A stretch of 64,000 nucleotides of DNA, from assembly GCF_900129665.1 (NCBI RefSeq), contig NZ_FQWL01000002.1:372001-436000 (forward strand), in the 5' to 3' direction. Positions 47,782 through 58,068 of this stretch are shown piece by piece. Source of the DNA: Flagellimonas flava. GTDB taxonomy: Bacteria; Bacteroidota; Bacteroidia; Flavobacteriales; Flavobacteriaceae. Position numbers and translations under genes: made by a program. The notes under the pieces are model-generated. The model ran no database searches. It had not been told where the DNA came from and worked only from the letters and a program-made list of their open reading frames with translations. Numbering within the stretch: position 1 is the first letter of the stretch; each line of letters opens with the position of its first letter.

Positions 47782-48423
47782 TCAACGCCCCATCATTTTA
47801 AGGGCAAAAACACAGGCAAAGCCTTCAAATTCCAAAAACTCCACACCGTAGTGTGACTTTTCTCCTTTGTACATAATTTTTGCTACGGTACGGTTGTCGT
47901 CAAACGCAAAATCCATAACATCAATATGCCTTAGAAAGCTGAGACCTTGTTGCGCATAAATTTTATAGAGCGATTCTTTGGCTCCCCAAACAATGGTCAA
48001 TTTTCTGATTATGGCATCGGTATTCGCCAGGGTTCGATACTCTTCCAGTGGAGTGAATTTGTTCGCAATCCTTAAGATCTTGTCCCGTTGCTTTTCAATA
48101 TCTATGCCCACTTCATCGCTGCTGCTCACAATAATCCCGGTAAAATTATGGGAATGTGTAATGGAAATATAATTTCCATCCACCAGATGTGGCTTGCCAA
48201 AATCATCATAATAAAGGTCATGGTCCTTATATCCAGCCTCGGCCATCAAATGCCGAATACTAAGAAATGCCCTCCTATGTGCTTCAGACTTCATCCCGTC
48301 CACCCTGGCCCGACAATGTGGGGTGAGCTGGACATCTTTTGCCAATTCACCTTCCGGTTCGACAACCTTCCATATGTAAACTGAGGTTGTGGGAGACACC
48401 TTGATAATTTTGTATATGGGCAC
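47782..48423 (-). CDS. 4'-phosphopantetheinyl transferase
   Basis: A 213-residue Sfp-type PPTase, which moves the phosphopantetheine arm of CoA onto carrier proteins. The two conserved motifs are VGIDIEKQRDKI (about 104-115) and IVWGAKESLYKIY (about 146-158), with the magnesium-binding acidic residues Asp106, Glu108 and Glu of WGAKE. It diverges from ahcY, with 74 bases between the starts. No polyketide or peptide synthetase is nearby, so the fatty-acid carrier protein is the likely target. Confidence 0.93.
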   Translation of the reverse strand: MPIYKIIKVSPTTSVYIWKVVEPEGELAKDVQLTPHCRARVDGMKSEAHRRAFLSIRHLMAEAGYKDHDLYYDDFGKPHLVDGNYISITHSHNFTGIIVSSSDEVGIDIEKQRDKILRIANKFTPLEEYRTLANTDAIIRKLTIVWGAKESLYKIYAQQGLSFLRHIDVMDFAFDDNRTVAKIMYKGEKSHYGVEFLEFEGFACVFALKMMGR

Positions 48424-48445
48424 AATTAATAATTAAGCGATTTCG

Positions 48446-48453
48446 TATCTTTG
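48446..48453 (+). promoter_or_regulatory. -7 box of ahcY
   Basis: TATCTTTG matches TAnnTTTG exactly, 44 bases before the ahcY ATG. The short leader shows no recognisable SAH or SAM riboswitch. Confidence 0.45.
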
Positions 48454-48497
48454 CTGACTGTTAAAGCGAAGCTACATAAAGTTAATTAAAATAAGAG

Positions 48498-49814
48498 ATG
48501 AGCACAAAGACAATTCCCTATGTACCTTTTAAGGTGAAGGATATTTCCCTAGCGGATTGGGGACGAAAAGAAATTGAACTTGCCGAAGCGGAAATGCCAG
48601 GACTAATGGCGTTGCGGGAAGAATATAAAGATGAACAGCCTTTGAAAGGTTCTCGTATTGCAGGTTGCTTGCACATGACCATTCAAACCGCGGTTTTGAT
48701 TGAAACTTTGGTGGAACTGGGTGCTGACGTTACCTGGAGTTCCTGTAATATTTTCTCTACCCAAGATCATGCAGCTGCTGCCATAGCGGCCGCTGGAATT
48801 CCAGTTTACGCTTGGAAAGGCATGACTGAGGAGGAGTTTGACTGGTGTATTGAGCAAACCTTGTTCTTTGGAGAGGATAGACAACCGTTGAACATGATTT
48901 TGGACGATGGTGGGGACTTGACCAATATGGTGCTGGACCAATACCCAGAACTGGCCGCTGGCATCAAAGGACTTTCTGAGGAAACCACAACCGGAGTGCA
49001 TCGTTTGTACGAAAGAGTAAAAAATGGTACGCTTCCCATGCCTGCCATTAATGTGAACGATTCCGTAACCAAATCCAAGTTTGACAACAAATATGGATGT
49101 CGTGAAAGCGCAGTGGATGCCATCCGCAGAGCTACCGATACCATGTTGGCCGGAAAACGTGTAGTTGTTGCCGGGTACGGCGATGTTGGCAAGGGAACAG
49201 CTGCCTCCTTCAGAGGAGCTGGAGCCATTGTTACGGTAACTGAAATCGATCCAATTTGTGCGCTTCAAGCATGTATGGACGGATATGAAGTAAAGAAATT
49301 GGAAACCGTTATTGGAAATGCCGATGTGGTGATAACCACAACCGGTAACAAAGATATTATCCAAGAAAAACATTTCCGTGCTCTAAAGGACAAGGCCATC
49401 GTTTGTAATATTGGACACTTCGATAATGAAATTGATATGGCTTGGTTGAACGGTGCCTACGGAAACACAAAAGATGAGATCAAACCACAGGTTGATAAAT
49501 ATACCATTGATGGAAAGGATGTAATCGTTTTGGCTGAAGGTCGTTTGGTGAACTTGGGTTGTGCAACCGGACACCCCAGCTTTGTTATGAGCAACTCGTT
49601 TACAAATCAGACTTTGGCACAAATTGAGCTTTGGAACAATAGTGACAAATACGAAAATGATGTATATATGCTTCCTAAGCATCTGGATGAAAAGGTGGCC
49701 AAATTACATCTTTCCAGATTGGGAGCCGAACTCACAGAATTAAGGGAGGATCAGGCCGAATATATTGGTGTAACCGTAAAAGGTCCTTTCAAACCTGAAT
49801 ATTACAGATACTAG
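48498..49814 (+). CDS. ahcY: Adenosylhomocysteinase
   Basis: A 438-residue S-adenosylhomocysteine hydrolase, which splits SAH into adenosine and homocysteine and so keeps methylation running. The NAD-binding loop [21 protein letters not shown] (about 220-240) and the substrate-domain segments [21 protein letters not shown] (about 58-78) and [15 protein letters not shown] (about 82-96) are standard, as is the C-terminal [11 protein letters not shown]. Full length and monocistronic, with a strong terminator. Confidence 0.97.
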   Translation: MSTKTIPYVPFKVKDISLADWGRKEIELAEAEMPGLMALREEYKDEQPLKGSRIAGCLHMTIQTAVLIETLVELGADVTWSSCNIFSTQDHAAAAIAAAGIPVYAWKGMTEEEFDWCIEQTLFFGEDRQPLNMILDDGGDLTNMVLDQYPELAAGIKGLSEETTTGVHRLYERVKNGTLPMPAINVNDSVTKSKFDNKYGCRESAVDAIRRATDTMLAGKRVVVAGYGDVGKGTAASFRGAGAIVTVTEIDPICALQACMDGYEVKKLETVIGNADVVITTTGNKDIIQEKHFRALKDKAIVCNIGHFDNEIDMAWLNGAYGNTKDEIKPQVDKYTIDGKDVIVLAEGRLVNLGCATGHPSFVMSNSFTNQTLAQIELWNNSDKYENDVYMLPKHLDEKVAKLHLSRLGAELTELREDQAEYIGVTVKGPFKPEYYRY

Positions 49815-49835
49815 ACCATTTCGAAATTGTAATTT

Positions 49836-49869
49836 AAAAAAGGCCCTTGCACAAATGCAGGGGCCTTTT
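49836..49869. terminator. Intrinsic terminator after ahcY
   Basis: AAAAGGCCC and GGGCCTTTT with inner TGCA pairing form a long stem, with flanking A- and T-runs, so it may act in both directions. It separates ahcY from the convergent M61 gene. Confidence 0.9.
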
Positions 49870-49894
49870 CATTGTAGGTAAACTGAAAGAGTTA

Positions 49895-51790
49895 TTATCC
49901 TTTTAACCAAGCATCCCGAAGTGCTTTTTGGGATGTAGTGGCATCAGGGTTTTCCACCAAAGTTTTGGCCTTGGTATAGGACGGGGTAGTGGTAGTTTTT
50001 ATCATAATCTCATCTCCTCCCCTCAACAATACCACTTCTATTTCCTTACCAGGCTTCCAAGAAAAAACCTCACCAAATACTTGGTTTGCATTGGCCAGAT
50101 TTACTTCATTGCCGTTAATTGACTTGAACAAATCATTGGGTTGTGCTCCTTGCTCGGTCCAAAAGCTATTGTTCTCCACCAAATCATTGAATTTAATCCC
50201 TCCCCTTTCAGGGTCAGCACCAACAATTAAGTTTCCAGCATTTTGAAGATAGTTGGTCTCTACTTGGGCTTCATCAAAATGGAGCCCAACTCTCTCGAAA
50301 AATACGTCATAGTTAATTGGTGTTGAGCCAATCACGTTTGTGTTCAGGAATTCCTTCACGGCAGGATAGGTCATCTCGGCAATTTCATTAACCAAGTTGT
50401 CGTCGGTAAAAGGTTTGTTTTTCCCATACTTTACCGATAACTCTGCCATAAGGGAACGAAGGCTTCGCTGGCCATCGCTGTTTTCGCGCATTAAAATATC
50501 CAGGCACATTCCTATAAGTGCCCCTTTTAAATAAACATTCGCATAATTTTCTTTGTATGGACTTTCCAAAATGTTTTCACTCATTTGGGTGAAGCTCATG
50601 GAATCATCATAATTAGATCGTGAACCATTTATTTTTTGGGTCGTTCTGGAAAAGTACTCTGCCTCGTCAATTAAACCTTCATATACTTGAAAATGCTGTG
50701 CAAAGTACTCCGTTACTCCTTCATAAAGCCATAAATGTTTGCTAAAAGTAGGCTTGTTGTAATCAAAATAATGGACATCCTCGGAATGCACGGATAATGG
50801 GGTAACAATATGGAAAAACTCGTGAGCCACAACATCTATCATGGATTCTGCCAGCGCCTCCGGTTGCATACTCTCCGGCAGCACAACAACTGTTGAAGTA
50901 TGATGTTCCAAAGCTCCAAATCCCTTTGGAGAACCTTCTTTTTCCGTATCGGATAAATACAACAAGATATCATAGCGAGGAGTGCTGTCCAAATCACCCA
51001 AATACTCTTTCTGGGCAAGCATCATTTTATGGACCGTTTCTTTTATCTCTGCTGCTGTGTGTAATCCATTGGGTGAAAATACGCTCAATACAATTTTAAT
51101 ATTCCCCACCATGAATTCCTCCACCTCAGTTTCTCCATACATCATTGGATTATCCGTAACCTCAAAATAACGATTGGCATAAAATACCGAAGTCTTGGTT
51201 TTCCCATCGTCACTTTTGGAGGTATTGATTTCCTGTAATGGCGAAGTATAATTAAAAGCGTCTGGAGCTGTTATTCCAATCTGATAAGCACTGTTTTTAA
51301 GAGAATCAAAATATCCAATAAACCCATGAAGATTGAGCATCACCTGTTTCTCCTCAATATTGGTTCCTGAGGGTGAAAAAGGTATTTCCTCCCCAATTCC
51401 ACCTTGAATCTCTTGATCAAAGGTATCGTTGACCCAATATATTAGCCTATCAAGGTTTTGTGCATTGGGAATCATCCAAGTATTGGTGTCCTGTTTTGTT
51501 ACGGCCAATTCGTTCCCCTCATAGTCTATCCCCTTCAATCCCTCAATATACTTTCCAAAATCGGAGACGGCATAGGTTCCCTGAACCACCCTTGGCAATC
51601 TATAGACAACGGTATCACGGACAAATCTTCCCGGGTCAATCGAAACCTCTACCTTATCATTCTGGAGGTTTACCAAATCCAATTGGGTCCGGATGGGGTT
51701 TTGGGATGCCAAATCATTTGAAATATTCTTGGTCTTGCAAGACATTGCAAGTCCCAACAAAATCATCAGTGAAAGGTACTTTTTGAACAT
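49895..51790 (-). CDS. M61 family metallopeptidase lipoprotein with PDZ domain
   Basis: A 631-residue lipoprotein. The lipobox LAMSC places the lipidated Cys at residue 18. An N-terminal beta domain (about 30-220) leads to a thermolysin-like peptidase with HEFFH (323-327) and the third zinc ligand Glu357 in WLYEGVTEYFAQH. A PDZ domain ends the protein (about 520-610, FDEAQVETNYLQNAGNLIVGA onward). M61 enzymes are glycyl aminopeptidase-like; this one probably works at the outer membrane or cell surface. Full length, monocistronic. Confidence 0.93.
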   Translation of the reverse strand: MFKKYLSLMILLGLAMSCKTKNISNDLASQNPIRTQLDLVNLQNDKVEVSIDPGRFVRDTVVYRLPRVVQGTYAVSDFGKYIEGLKGIDYEGNELAVTKQDTNTWMIPNAQNLDRLIYWVNDTFDQEIQGGIGEEIPFSPSGTNIEEKQVMLNLHGFIGYFDSLKNSAYQIGITAPDAFNYTSPLQEINTSKSDDGKTKTSVFYANRYFEVTDNPMMYGETEVEEFMVGNIKIVLSVFSPNGLHTAAEIKETVHKMMLAQKEYLGDLDSTPRYDILLYLSDTEKEGSPKGFGALEHHTSTVVVLPESMQPEALAESMIDVVAHEFFHIVTPLSVHSEDVHYFDYNKPTFSKHLWLYEGVTEYFAQHFQVYEGLIDEAEYFSRTTQKINGSRSNYDDSMSFTQMSENILESPYKENYANVYLKGALIGMCLDILMRENSDGQRSLRSLMAELSVKYGKNKPFTDDNLVNEIAEMTYPAVKEFLNTNVIGSTPINYDVFFERVGLHFDEAQVETNYLQNAGNLIVGADPERGGIKFNDLVENNSFWTEQGAQPNDLFKSINGNEVNLANANQVFGEVFSWKPGKEIEVVLLRGGDEIMIKTTTTPSYTKAKTLVENPDATTSQKALRDAWLKG

Positions 51791-51872
51791 TTTGCGCTTT
51801 TTAGATTAATGATATGCTAAGATAGTTAGAAAAGTGCTCTGATGATGATTGGTAATCGAGATGGGAGATTTG

Positions 51873-52628
51873 TTACATGTCCAACCACTTTTTAAAGTTG
51901 GTGGTCCGCTCACGCGAAACGATGACCTGTTCTTCTTCTTTTGGAAGGAGCTTGAGCAGTAGACGGCTATTGAAGTAACTATGGATTTCCACTACGGCCT
52001 TTACCGAGACCATAAACTTGCGGTTGATACGAAAGAAATGAATGGGGTTCAAAATATTTTCCAACTGATCAATGGTGTACTCTATAGGGTAGGATTGCCC
52101 GCCATGGGTAAAAAGGCATATCATACCCTCATGGGATTTAAAGAAAGCGATGTCTTCCACATTGAAAGACCTAAACTGATTGCCAACCTTCACCATAAAA
52201 CGGTGTTTGTACTCTTTGTGGAACAATTGTTTTAAGTGCTCCAAATTTTCTGTGCCCCTCTTGCCATTTCTCGTCACATTCTTTTTGAATTTTTCCAAAG
52301 CAGCCTTTAGGTCGGTCTTTACAATAGGTTTCAACAGGTAATCCACGCCGTTGTATTTAAAACCCCGTATGGCAAACTCATTATAGGCAGTAGTAAAGAT
52401 AACCGGAGGATGGTCCTCCAACACATCCAAGATATCAAATCCATAGCCATCATTAAGCTGGATATCCAGAAAAACCAGGTCAGGTAGGTCATTAGTGCTG
52501 AACCATTGGGTTCCATTTTCAACGGAGTTTATTTTGGCAACAATTTTAATGTCCGGTGCCAATTCTCCAACTAGTTGGGCCAATCTTTTGGAAGCAAATT
52601 CCTCGTCTTCTACAATTACTGCTTTCAT
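51873..52628 (-). CDS. LytTR-family response regulator
   Basis: A 251-residue regulator. The receiver domain has the acidic pair in VIVEDEEFA and Asp56 or so in DLVFLDIQLNDGYG, and PIVKTD holds the conserved lysine. The C-terminal LytTR DNA-binding domain (about 145-250) begins HRFMVKVGNQFRSFNVEDIAFFKSHEG and has HFFRINRKFMVS. It starts 1 base after the LytS-type kinase gene, so the pair is one signalling unit. Targets are unknown; the TonB receptor across the divergent gap is the closest candidate. Confidence 0.95.
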   Translation of the reverse strand: MKAVIVEDEEFASKRLAQLVGELAPDIKIVAKINSVENGTQWFSTNDLPDLVFLDIQLNDGYGFDILDVLEDHPPVIFTTAYNEFAIRGFKYNGVDYLLKPIVKTDLKAALEKFKKNVTRNGKRGTENLEHLKQLFHKEYKHRFMVKVGNQFRSFNVEDIAFFKSHEGMICLFTHGGQSYPIEYTIDQLENILNPIHFFRINRKFMVSVKAVVEIHSYFNSRLLLKLLPKEEEQVIVSRERTTNFKKWLDM

Positions 52629-52629
52629 T

Positions 52630-53751
52630 TTAAGAAATGGCTATCAAATTCATATCCTTTACATCCTTACCCAGCAATGGAATAATTACTTCGAAAAGAT
52701 TTTCTTCCTCCCTTACCAATACCTGTTTGTTGGTATAGTAGGCATAGCGTTTTTTTATGTTTTTAAGCCCCAATTGCGTTGTGGGCTCCTTTAGTTTCCG
52801 TTTACGTAAATTATTCCTGACCGACAGCGCATCTGTCCCGATGGTCGAAATTGAAATCTCCAAAGGTTTTTCTATACTATAATAGTTGTGCTTGAGGGCA
52901 TTTTCAACCAACATTTGAAGGGAAAGTGTGGGAATCAAATACTTTGCTGGCTGCAATTCTATTCCCGTTTTGATGCGTACCGCATTCTTATGCCTTACAT
53001 TCATCATAAACACAAAGGAATCCAAAAATCCCATTTCCTTTTGTAAACTTACCAGATCCTGTTCCCGATTGTCCAAAATATAGCGATAACTGGATGCCAG
53101 TCGCGTGACAAAGTCGGAGGCTAAATCCCGGTCCTCATACATTAAAGAAGTTAAGGTGTTCAGACTATTGAACAAAAAATGTGGACTTATTTGATTCTTT
53201 AGTGAGCTGTATTTAGAGGCCAACATTTCTCTTTTCAAGTCCTCCATTTGCTTGGTAAGTTCTTCGCGCTGATTCATAGAAAAATGGAACATATTGAAGA
53301 AAATAACGGTCAAACCCAGCAAGGTGGCTCTAAAAAAATCCGTAACAAATTCTACTTCCGGTGTGTCATCACAAATGATTCCCCACCGCTCCCTAAAAAC
53401 AAACAGTCCTAAATAATAGACCAAAGCCGTTATTGGGACCAACAAGGCCATATTTTTTCCAATGATCACCAGACTACTTTTAAAATCGAGTCCACCCTTT
53501 GACCGCTGCTTTTTTAACAACCAGTCGTTGGCTTCCCATGTCAGCATAAACAGGAAAAATGCAGTGACATAGTAAAAAATGCTGGTAGGATTAAAGAGCC
53601 CTTCAATTCCATCGTCATCACGCTCCATCGTCGCCTTTACGAGAAAAAAAACCAGATTGATAACCAGCAATCTGAACAGCACCTTATAAATCGCCTTCTT
53701 CTTCAATACAAAATCATCTTGGCATAAAGATACGGATGCCTGGGGTTCCAT
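52630..53751 (-). CDS. LytS/YehU-type sensor histidine kinase
   Basis: A 373-residue kinase with four membrane helices (about 25-42, 61-78, 95-120 and 140-160), then the His_kinase domain: SLKNQISPHFLFNSLNTLTSLM (about 193-214), with the phosphoacceptor His in SPHFLFN, and ATP-binding segments LVENALKHNYY and LGLKNIKKRYAYY. It partners the LytTR regulator that follows. It is first in its pair and diverges from the TonB receptor gene at 53955, with a 203-base gap. Confidence 0.94.
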   Translation of the reverse strand: MEPQASVSLCQDDFVLKKKAIYKVLFRLLVINLVFFLVKATMERDDDGIEGLFNPTSIFYYVTAFFLFMLTWEANDWLLKKQRSKGGLDFKSSLVIIGKNMALLVPITALVYYLGLFVFRERWGIICDDTPEVEFVTDFFRATLLGLTVIFFNMFHFSMNQREELTKQMEDLKREMLASKYSSLKNQISPHFLFNSLNTLTSLMYEDRDLASDFVTRLASSYRYILDNREQDLVSLQKEMGFLDSFVFMMNVRHKNAVRIKTGIELQPAKYLIPTLSLQMLVENALKHNYYSIEKPLEISISTIGTDALSVRNNLRKRKLKEPTTQLGLKNIKKRYAYYTNKQVLVREEENLFEVIIPLLGKDVKDMNLIAIS

Positions 53752-53954
53752 TGGGATATGAACCTTTCAACCGTTAATAATTCCCCTGAACTGTTCCATA
53801 TCCGATTTAATCGAAAATCATGCTCTAGACTTCATGAAACCTATTTAAAGGCCCAACATCACAACTCAGGATTTCAATACACATTTCATCCAATTCCTCT
53901 GGTTTGGTACTAAATCTTTATGGGATTTTCGAGCAACTAAAAAACAATCCCATC

Positions 53955-56336
53955 ATGAAAAATACCATTTTGGTTATTACACTATTCATCTCATCCCTTA
54001 GCTTTTCCCAAACCGGCGTCATCAAAGGTATTGTCTTGGACAAACAATCGGAAAACCCATTGGAGGGTGCCACCGTTGAACTTTTGGATATGGAAATCGC
54101 CACCGGTGTAATCACCGACTTAAACGGTCGGTTTCTTTTAAAGAATGTCCCTATTGGAAGGCAAAGTCTACGAATCAGCTATATTGGTTTTGAAAGCTCA
54201 TACATTCCCAACATTGATGTGACCACGGGAAAGGATGTAGTGCTAAATCTCACACTTCAGGAAAGCTTTAATGCACTTAATGAAGTGGTGATCACCTCAA
54301 ATTCCAATTTGGACCGCCCCAAAAACAAAATGGCCACAGTTTCCGCCCGACAATTTGGGATAGAGGAAGTTGGGCGTTTTTCTGGAGGACGGGGAGACAT
54401 TGGTAGACTTGCTGCGAATTTCGCAGGCGTATCCGCACCGGATGATAGTAGAAACGACATTATTATTCGGGGAAACTCCCCCACTGGATTGCTCTGGCGC
54501 ATTGAAGGCATTCCTGTCCCCAATCCCAACCACTATTCCTCTGCTGGAACCACCGGAGGGCCAGTATCGGCCTTGAACCCGAATATGCTTAAAAACTCTG
54601 ATTTCATAACCTCAGCCTTTCCGGCCGAGTATGGAAATGCCATTGGAGGGGTCTTTGATATTGGCCTAAGAAATGGAAACATTGACGACTATGAATTTGC
54701 TGCTCAAATAGGAGCTTTTTCAGGTATTGAAGCCACTGGCGAAGGACCTCTGGGCAACAAGGGTTCATTTTTGGTTGCCGCTAGATATTCCCTTGTAGGT
54801 TTGATAGGTTCAGCCGGGGCAGGCACTTCGGCCAATCCCAACTACGGGGATTTTTCATTTCATTTGAATTTTGGAAAGGGGAAACTAGGTAGTCTGTCCC
54901 TCTTTGGTATTGGAGGCACCTCCAATATCGAGTTTTTGGGTGATGACATTGAAGCGGATGATCTTTTTGCCGCGGAAGACGAAGATGCATTTGTTAAATC
55001 CGGTTTTGGAGTGGTTGGACTTAAACATACCCTTGCATTGGGGAAAAAGTCATTTCTGCGGACGGTATTGGGTTATTCGACCTCGTCCAGCGAATACACC
55101 GCAGATCGCTACTTTGATAAGGACACGCCGCAAGAAACTATTTTGCTGTATACAAAAGACGATGAAACAGAAAACAGATTTACCCTTTCGTCTCTATTCA
55201 ATACGAAATTGAACAATAGGATCACACTTCGTACCGGAGTGCAATATGAGCGATTGACCTTGGATTACATCAATCAAGATCGCGAGGAACAACCAGACTT
55301 TGACGGAGATGGGTTTTCTGATCTTACTACCTTGATCGACACCAACGAAAGCCTCTCCTTGATTCAACCTTTTGTGCAAAGTCAATTTAGGCTCACTGAA
55401 AAACTAACCTTAAACGCCGGAATCCATGGGCTGTACAGTGATCTTAACCAACAATTCGTTGCAGAACCTAGGGCCGGACTTAGTTTTCAAGCTACTGACA
55501 ATCATAGATTTAGTTTAGGTTACGGGCAACATTCGCAAAATACTCCAGCACCCATCCTATTTTTAAATGAAACCGTTGGAGGAATCGATGTGCAAACCAA
55601 TCGGGACTTGGAATTTGTGAAAAGTGCACATTATGTTTTTGGGTATGATGTGAAATTGGGGAATAAATGGCGCGCTAAGCTTGAAGCCTATTACCAAGAT
55701 ATCACTAACGTACCCGTTGACCCGTTTGCCTCAAGCTATTCTACTCTAACGGAAGGTGCCGATTTTGGATTTAGCAATGACGCTGTTTCTTTGGTGAACC
55801 AGGGTACGGCCACAAATCAGGGTATCGAGCTGACATTGGAAAAATTCTTCAGTCAAGACTATTATGTCCTTCTCACCTCCTCTTTCTTTCAGAGCAAATA
55901 CACCGGTAGTGACGGAATTGAACGAAATTCTCCCTTTAACAATGGACAGGTAATCAACCTTTTGGCCGGAAAGGAATTTGCCATAGGCAAATCCAAGAGA
56001 AACAAACTATTTGCCGATACGCGTTTGACCTATTCTGGGGGTCGGTACTATACCCCAATTGACCTTGAAGCTTCTAGAAATGCAGGTTATGAAGTACTGT
56101 TTGACGATTTGGCCTATAGCCAACAATACGATGATTATTTTAGGTGGGATGTAAAACTGGGGCTCAAAATCAACAGTAAAGGAAAAAAACGGTCCCACCA
56201 ATTTTATGTTGACCTACAAAATGTGACCAATCGAAGTAATATTTTTTCTAGGAGGTTCAACAGATTGACCAATAACATTGATCGGGAAGACCAAATAGGC
56301 TTTTTTCCAGATTTTGGTTATAGATTTCAATTTTAA
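53955..56336 (+). CDS. TonB-dependent receptor with carboxypeptidase-like domain
   Basis: A 793-residue outer-membrane receptor. The signal peptide is KNTILVITLFISSLSFSQ, followed by a CarboxypepD-like domain (about 20-105, GVIKGIVLDKQSENPLEGATVELLD), a plug (about 110-230, with DDSRNDIIIRGNSPTGLLWRIEGI) and a barrel that ends in GYRFQF. The ATG at 53955 opens the signal peptide; the frame 17 codons further upstream is not used. The ligand is unknown. It diverges from the LytS/LytTR pair and precedes a DUF1569 gene by 12 bases. Confidence 0.93.
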   Translation: MKNTILVITLFISSLSFSQTGVIKGIVLDKQSENPLEGATVELLDMEIATGVITDLNGRFLLKNVPIGRQSLRISYIGFESSYIPNIDVTTGKDVVLNLTLQESFNALNEVVITSNSNLDRPKNKMATVSARQFGIEEVGRFSGGRGDIGRLAANFAGVSAPDDSRNDIIIRGNSPTGLLWRIEGIPVPNPNHYSSAGTTGGPVSALNPNMLKNSDFITSAFPAEYGNAIGGVFDIGLRNGNIDDYEFAAQIGAFSGIEATGEGPLGNKGSFLVAARYSLVGLIGSAGAGTSANPNYGDFSFHLNFGKGKLGSLSLFGIGGTSNIEFLGDDIEADDLFAAEDEDAFVKSGFGVVGLKHTLALGKKSFLRTVLGYSTSSSEYTADRYFDKDTPQETILLYTKDDETENRFTLSSLFNTKLNNRITLRTGVQYERLTLDYINQDREEQPDFDGDGFSDLTTLIDTNESLSLIQPFVQSQFRLTEKLTLNAGIHGLYSDLNQQFVAEPRAGLSFQATDNHRFSLGYGQHSQNTPAPILFLNETVGGIDVQTNRDLEFVKSAHYVFGYDVKLGNKWRAKLEAYYQDITNVPVDPFASSYSTLTEGADFGFSNDAVSLVNQGTATNQGIELTLEKFFSQDYYVLLTSSFFQSKYTGSDGIERNSPFNNGQVINLLAGKEFAIGKSKRNKLFADTRLTYSGGRYYTPIDLEASRNAGYEVLFDDLAYSQQYDDYFRWDVKLGLKINSKGKKRSHQFYVDLQNVTNRSNIFSRRFNRLTNNIDREDQIGFFPDFGYRFQF

Positions 56337-56348
56337 ACACTGGTAACA

Positions 56349-56897
56349 ATGGGCATTCTTAAAAAAATCGCATTGGTTTTACTAGCTTTAGGCCTCTTAC
56401 TAACTGTTTTAGTTTTGATTAGAAATACCGAATCCGGAACGAACTTTCTTGACGAACAATTTTCTGAGATTGTGAGTCACATTCCCAACCGTGATCGAAG
56501 AAACAAGAAAGTATCTGAGGTTGACGTGGCTTGGCATCTTGATCACTCCCTGAAAACGATAAACAGAATCTGTGAAGCCTTGGGGGAATCGAAGCCAGAG
56601 AAGTATAAATCCAGCTTTAGCCTATCTAGAATTTTTGTGCTTACCTCCGGGGTCATTCCCCGAGGGGTGGCACAATCGCCTAAAGTAGTAAGGCCTCCCA
56701 AGGAAATTGTTACGGATAGTCTTTATCTTCAACTTGAGGAGGCTAGAAACAATCTAAAAAGGCTAGAAAAATTAGACGCCAATGCCCATTTTAGGCACCC
56801 TTATTTCAAGCTTATCAATAAGGGTCAAACCAAGAGATTTTTGAAAGTCCATACCGAGCACCATTTAAAAATCATAAGGGATATTCTTAAAAAATAG
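56349..56897 (+). CDS. DUF1569 family protein (DinB-like fold)
   Basis: A 182-residue protein with one N-terminal membrane helix (about 5-24) and a helical DinB-like domain. The conserved metal-type residues of DUF1569 are in VDVAWHLDHSLKTINRICEAL (about 58-78), with a His in HLDHS, and HTEHHLKIIRDIL (about 168-180) near the end. DinB-like proteins form four-helix bundles that often bind a metal with three histidines, which fits H64, H67 and the HTEHH group. Function unknown. It is 12 bases after the TonB receptor gene. Confidence 0.87.
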   Translation: MGILKKIALVLLALGLLLTVLVLIRNTESGTNFLDEQFSEIVSHIPNRDRRNKKVSEVDVAWHLDHSLKTINRICEALGESKPEKYKSSFSLSRIFVLTSGVIPRGVAQSPKVVRPPKEIVTDSLYLQLEEARNNLKRLEKLDANAHFRHPYFKLINKGQTKRFLKVHTEHHLKIIRDILKK

Positions 56898-56950
56898 TTC
56901 CCAAAACTTGTTCTTGAATAACAATTGGCTACATTGTTTTCAAATTAAAA

Positions 56951-58066
56951 ATGATGCAGGAAAACTGGTACCATATCAACAATATTGAGACTGTTGACTC
57001 CCCCTCTATAGCCTTATACCGAGAACATCTTAAATCCAATATTCAAGAAATGGTAAAAAGGGTAGGTGGTGACCTTCAACGTCTGATGCCCCATGTAAAA
57101 ACCAATAAAATGCCCAAGGTAATGGAACAACTTTTGGCTGCGGGCATCAAAAAATTTAAGGCATCCACCATTGCCGAGGCCGAAATAGCAGCGGAAGTTG
57201 GTGCTAAATCAGTGCTTATAGCTCATCAACTAGTAGGACCAAAAGTGCACCGTTTCCTAAGGCTGACCAGCGAATTTCCCAATATCCAGTTTTCAACCTT
57301 GGTCGATACGGAGCGGACTGCAAAATTGCTCGACCAGCTAGCCCAAGACAAAGGTGTTATAGCCAGTGTTTATATCGATGTCAATAACGGTATGAATCGC
57401 TCCGGAATTCAGGTAGGGGAAAGCTTGGAAGAGCTTGTGCAATTTATTCTTTCCCTCCCCAACTTGGAATTTTTGGGGCTTCATGTGTATGATGGTCACC
57501 TGCGCGACCCTAATTTTGAACAGCGCAAACAGAAAATAGAGGATGGTTTTAAGGAGGTGACCCAACTTTTCAATACGCTGAAAAAGCAGCTTCCATCCAT
57601 TGATATGATCTGTGGGGGAACGCCTTCCTTCACCTCTCATCTTTTAAACCAAGATCGGATTACAAGTCCAGGGACCTGTGTACTTTGGGATTGGGGCTAT
57701 GGTGAAAAATTGACCGAACAGTCTTTCAACTATGCAGCCCTTTTGGTAACCCGAGTCATTTCCAAACCAACGGAGGGCATTGTCACCTTAGATTTGGGCC
57801 ATAAGTCCGTAGCGGCGGAAAATCCCATTGACAAACGGGTTACGTTTCTTAATCTCGATAATTATGAACTCTTATCGCAAAGTGAGGAGCATGGGGTCGT
57901 AAAGGTTTCCAACTGGGATAAACTTCAAGTTGGAGATGTGCTGTACGGAGTTCCCTATCACATTTGCCCGACCATCAATCTGCATGATGAGGTCTCCGTC
58001 ATTTCCAATGGAAAAAAAGTGGATTCTTGGGAAATTTCGGCCCGAAAACGGAAGCTTCGTTTTTAA
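56951..58066 (+). CDS. D-threonine aldolase-like PLP enzyme (alanine racemase fold)
   Basis: A 371-residue fold-type III PLP enzyme. The cofactor lysine is probably K50 in MPHVKTNKMPKV, matching the PHxKT motif of D-threonine aldolases. HVYDGHLRD (about 177-185) and GGTPSFTSH (about 218-226) are typical barrel motifs. Near the end, VPYHICPTINLHDEV carries the metal-binding HxC motif of this group. Family members split D-threonine or D-beta-hydroxy acids with a divalent metal, and some act as D-serine dehydratases or D-amino-acid aldolases. It converges on the phytase gene with a 2-base gap. Confidence 0.92.
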   Translation: MMQENWYHINNIETVDSPSIALYREHLKSNIQEMVKRVGGDLQRLMPHVKTNKMPKVMEQLLAAGIKKFKASTIAEAEIAAEVGAKSVLIAHQLVGPKVHRFLRLTSEFPNIQFSTLVDTERTAKLLDQLAQDKGVIASVYIDVNNGMNRSGIQVGESLEELVQFILSLPNLEFLGLHVYDGHLRDPNFEQRKQKIEDGFKEVTQLFNTLKKQLPSIDMICGGTPSFTSHLLNQDRITSPGTCVLWDWGYGEKLTEQSFNYAALLVTRVISKPTEGIVTLDLGHKSVAAENPIDKRVTFLNLDNYELLSQSEEHGVVKVSNWDKLQVGDVLYGVPYHICPTINLHDEVSVISNGKKVDSWEISARKRKLRF

Positions 58067-58068
58067 AC

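Noticed and set aside
48454..48497. SAH or SAM riboswitch before ahcY
   Set aside because: The leader is only about 44 bases, with no conserved riboswitch core or strong stem.
48603..49373. Long minus-strand open frame of 256 codons opposite ahcY
   Set aside because: It is the antisense shadow of a highly conserved gene and has no family features or start signals.
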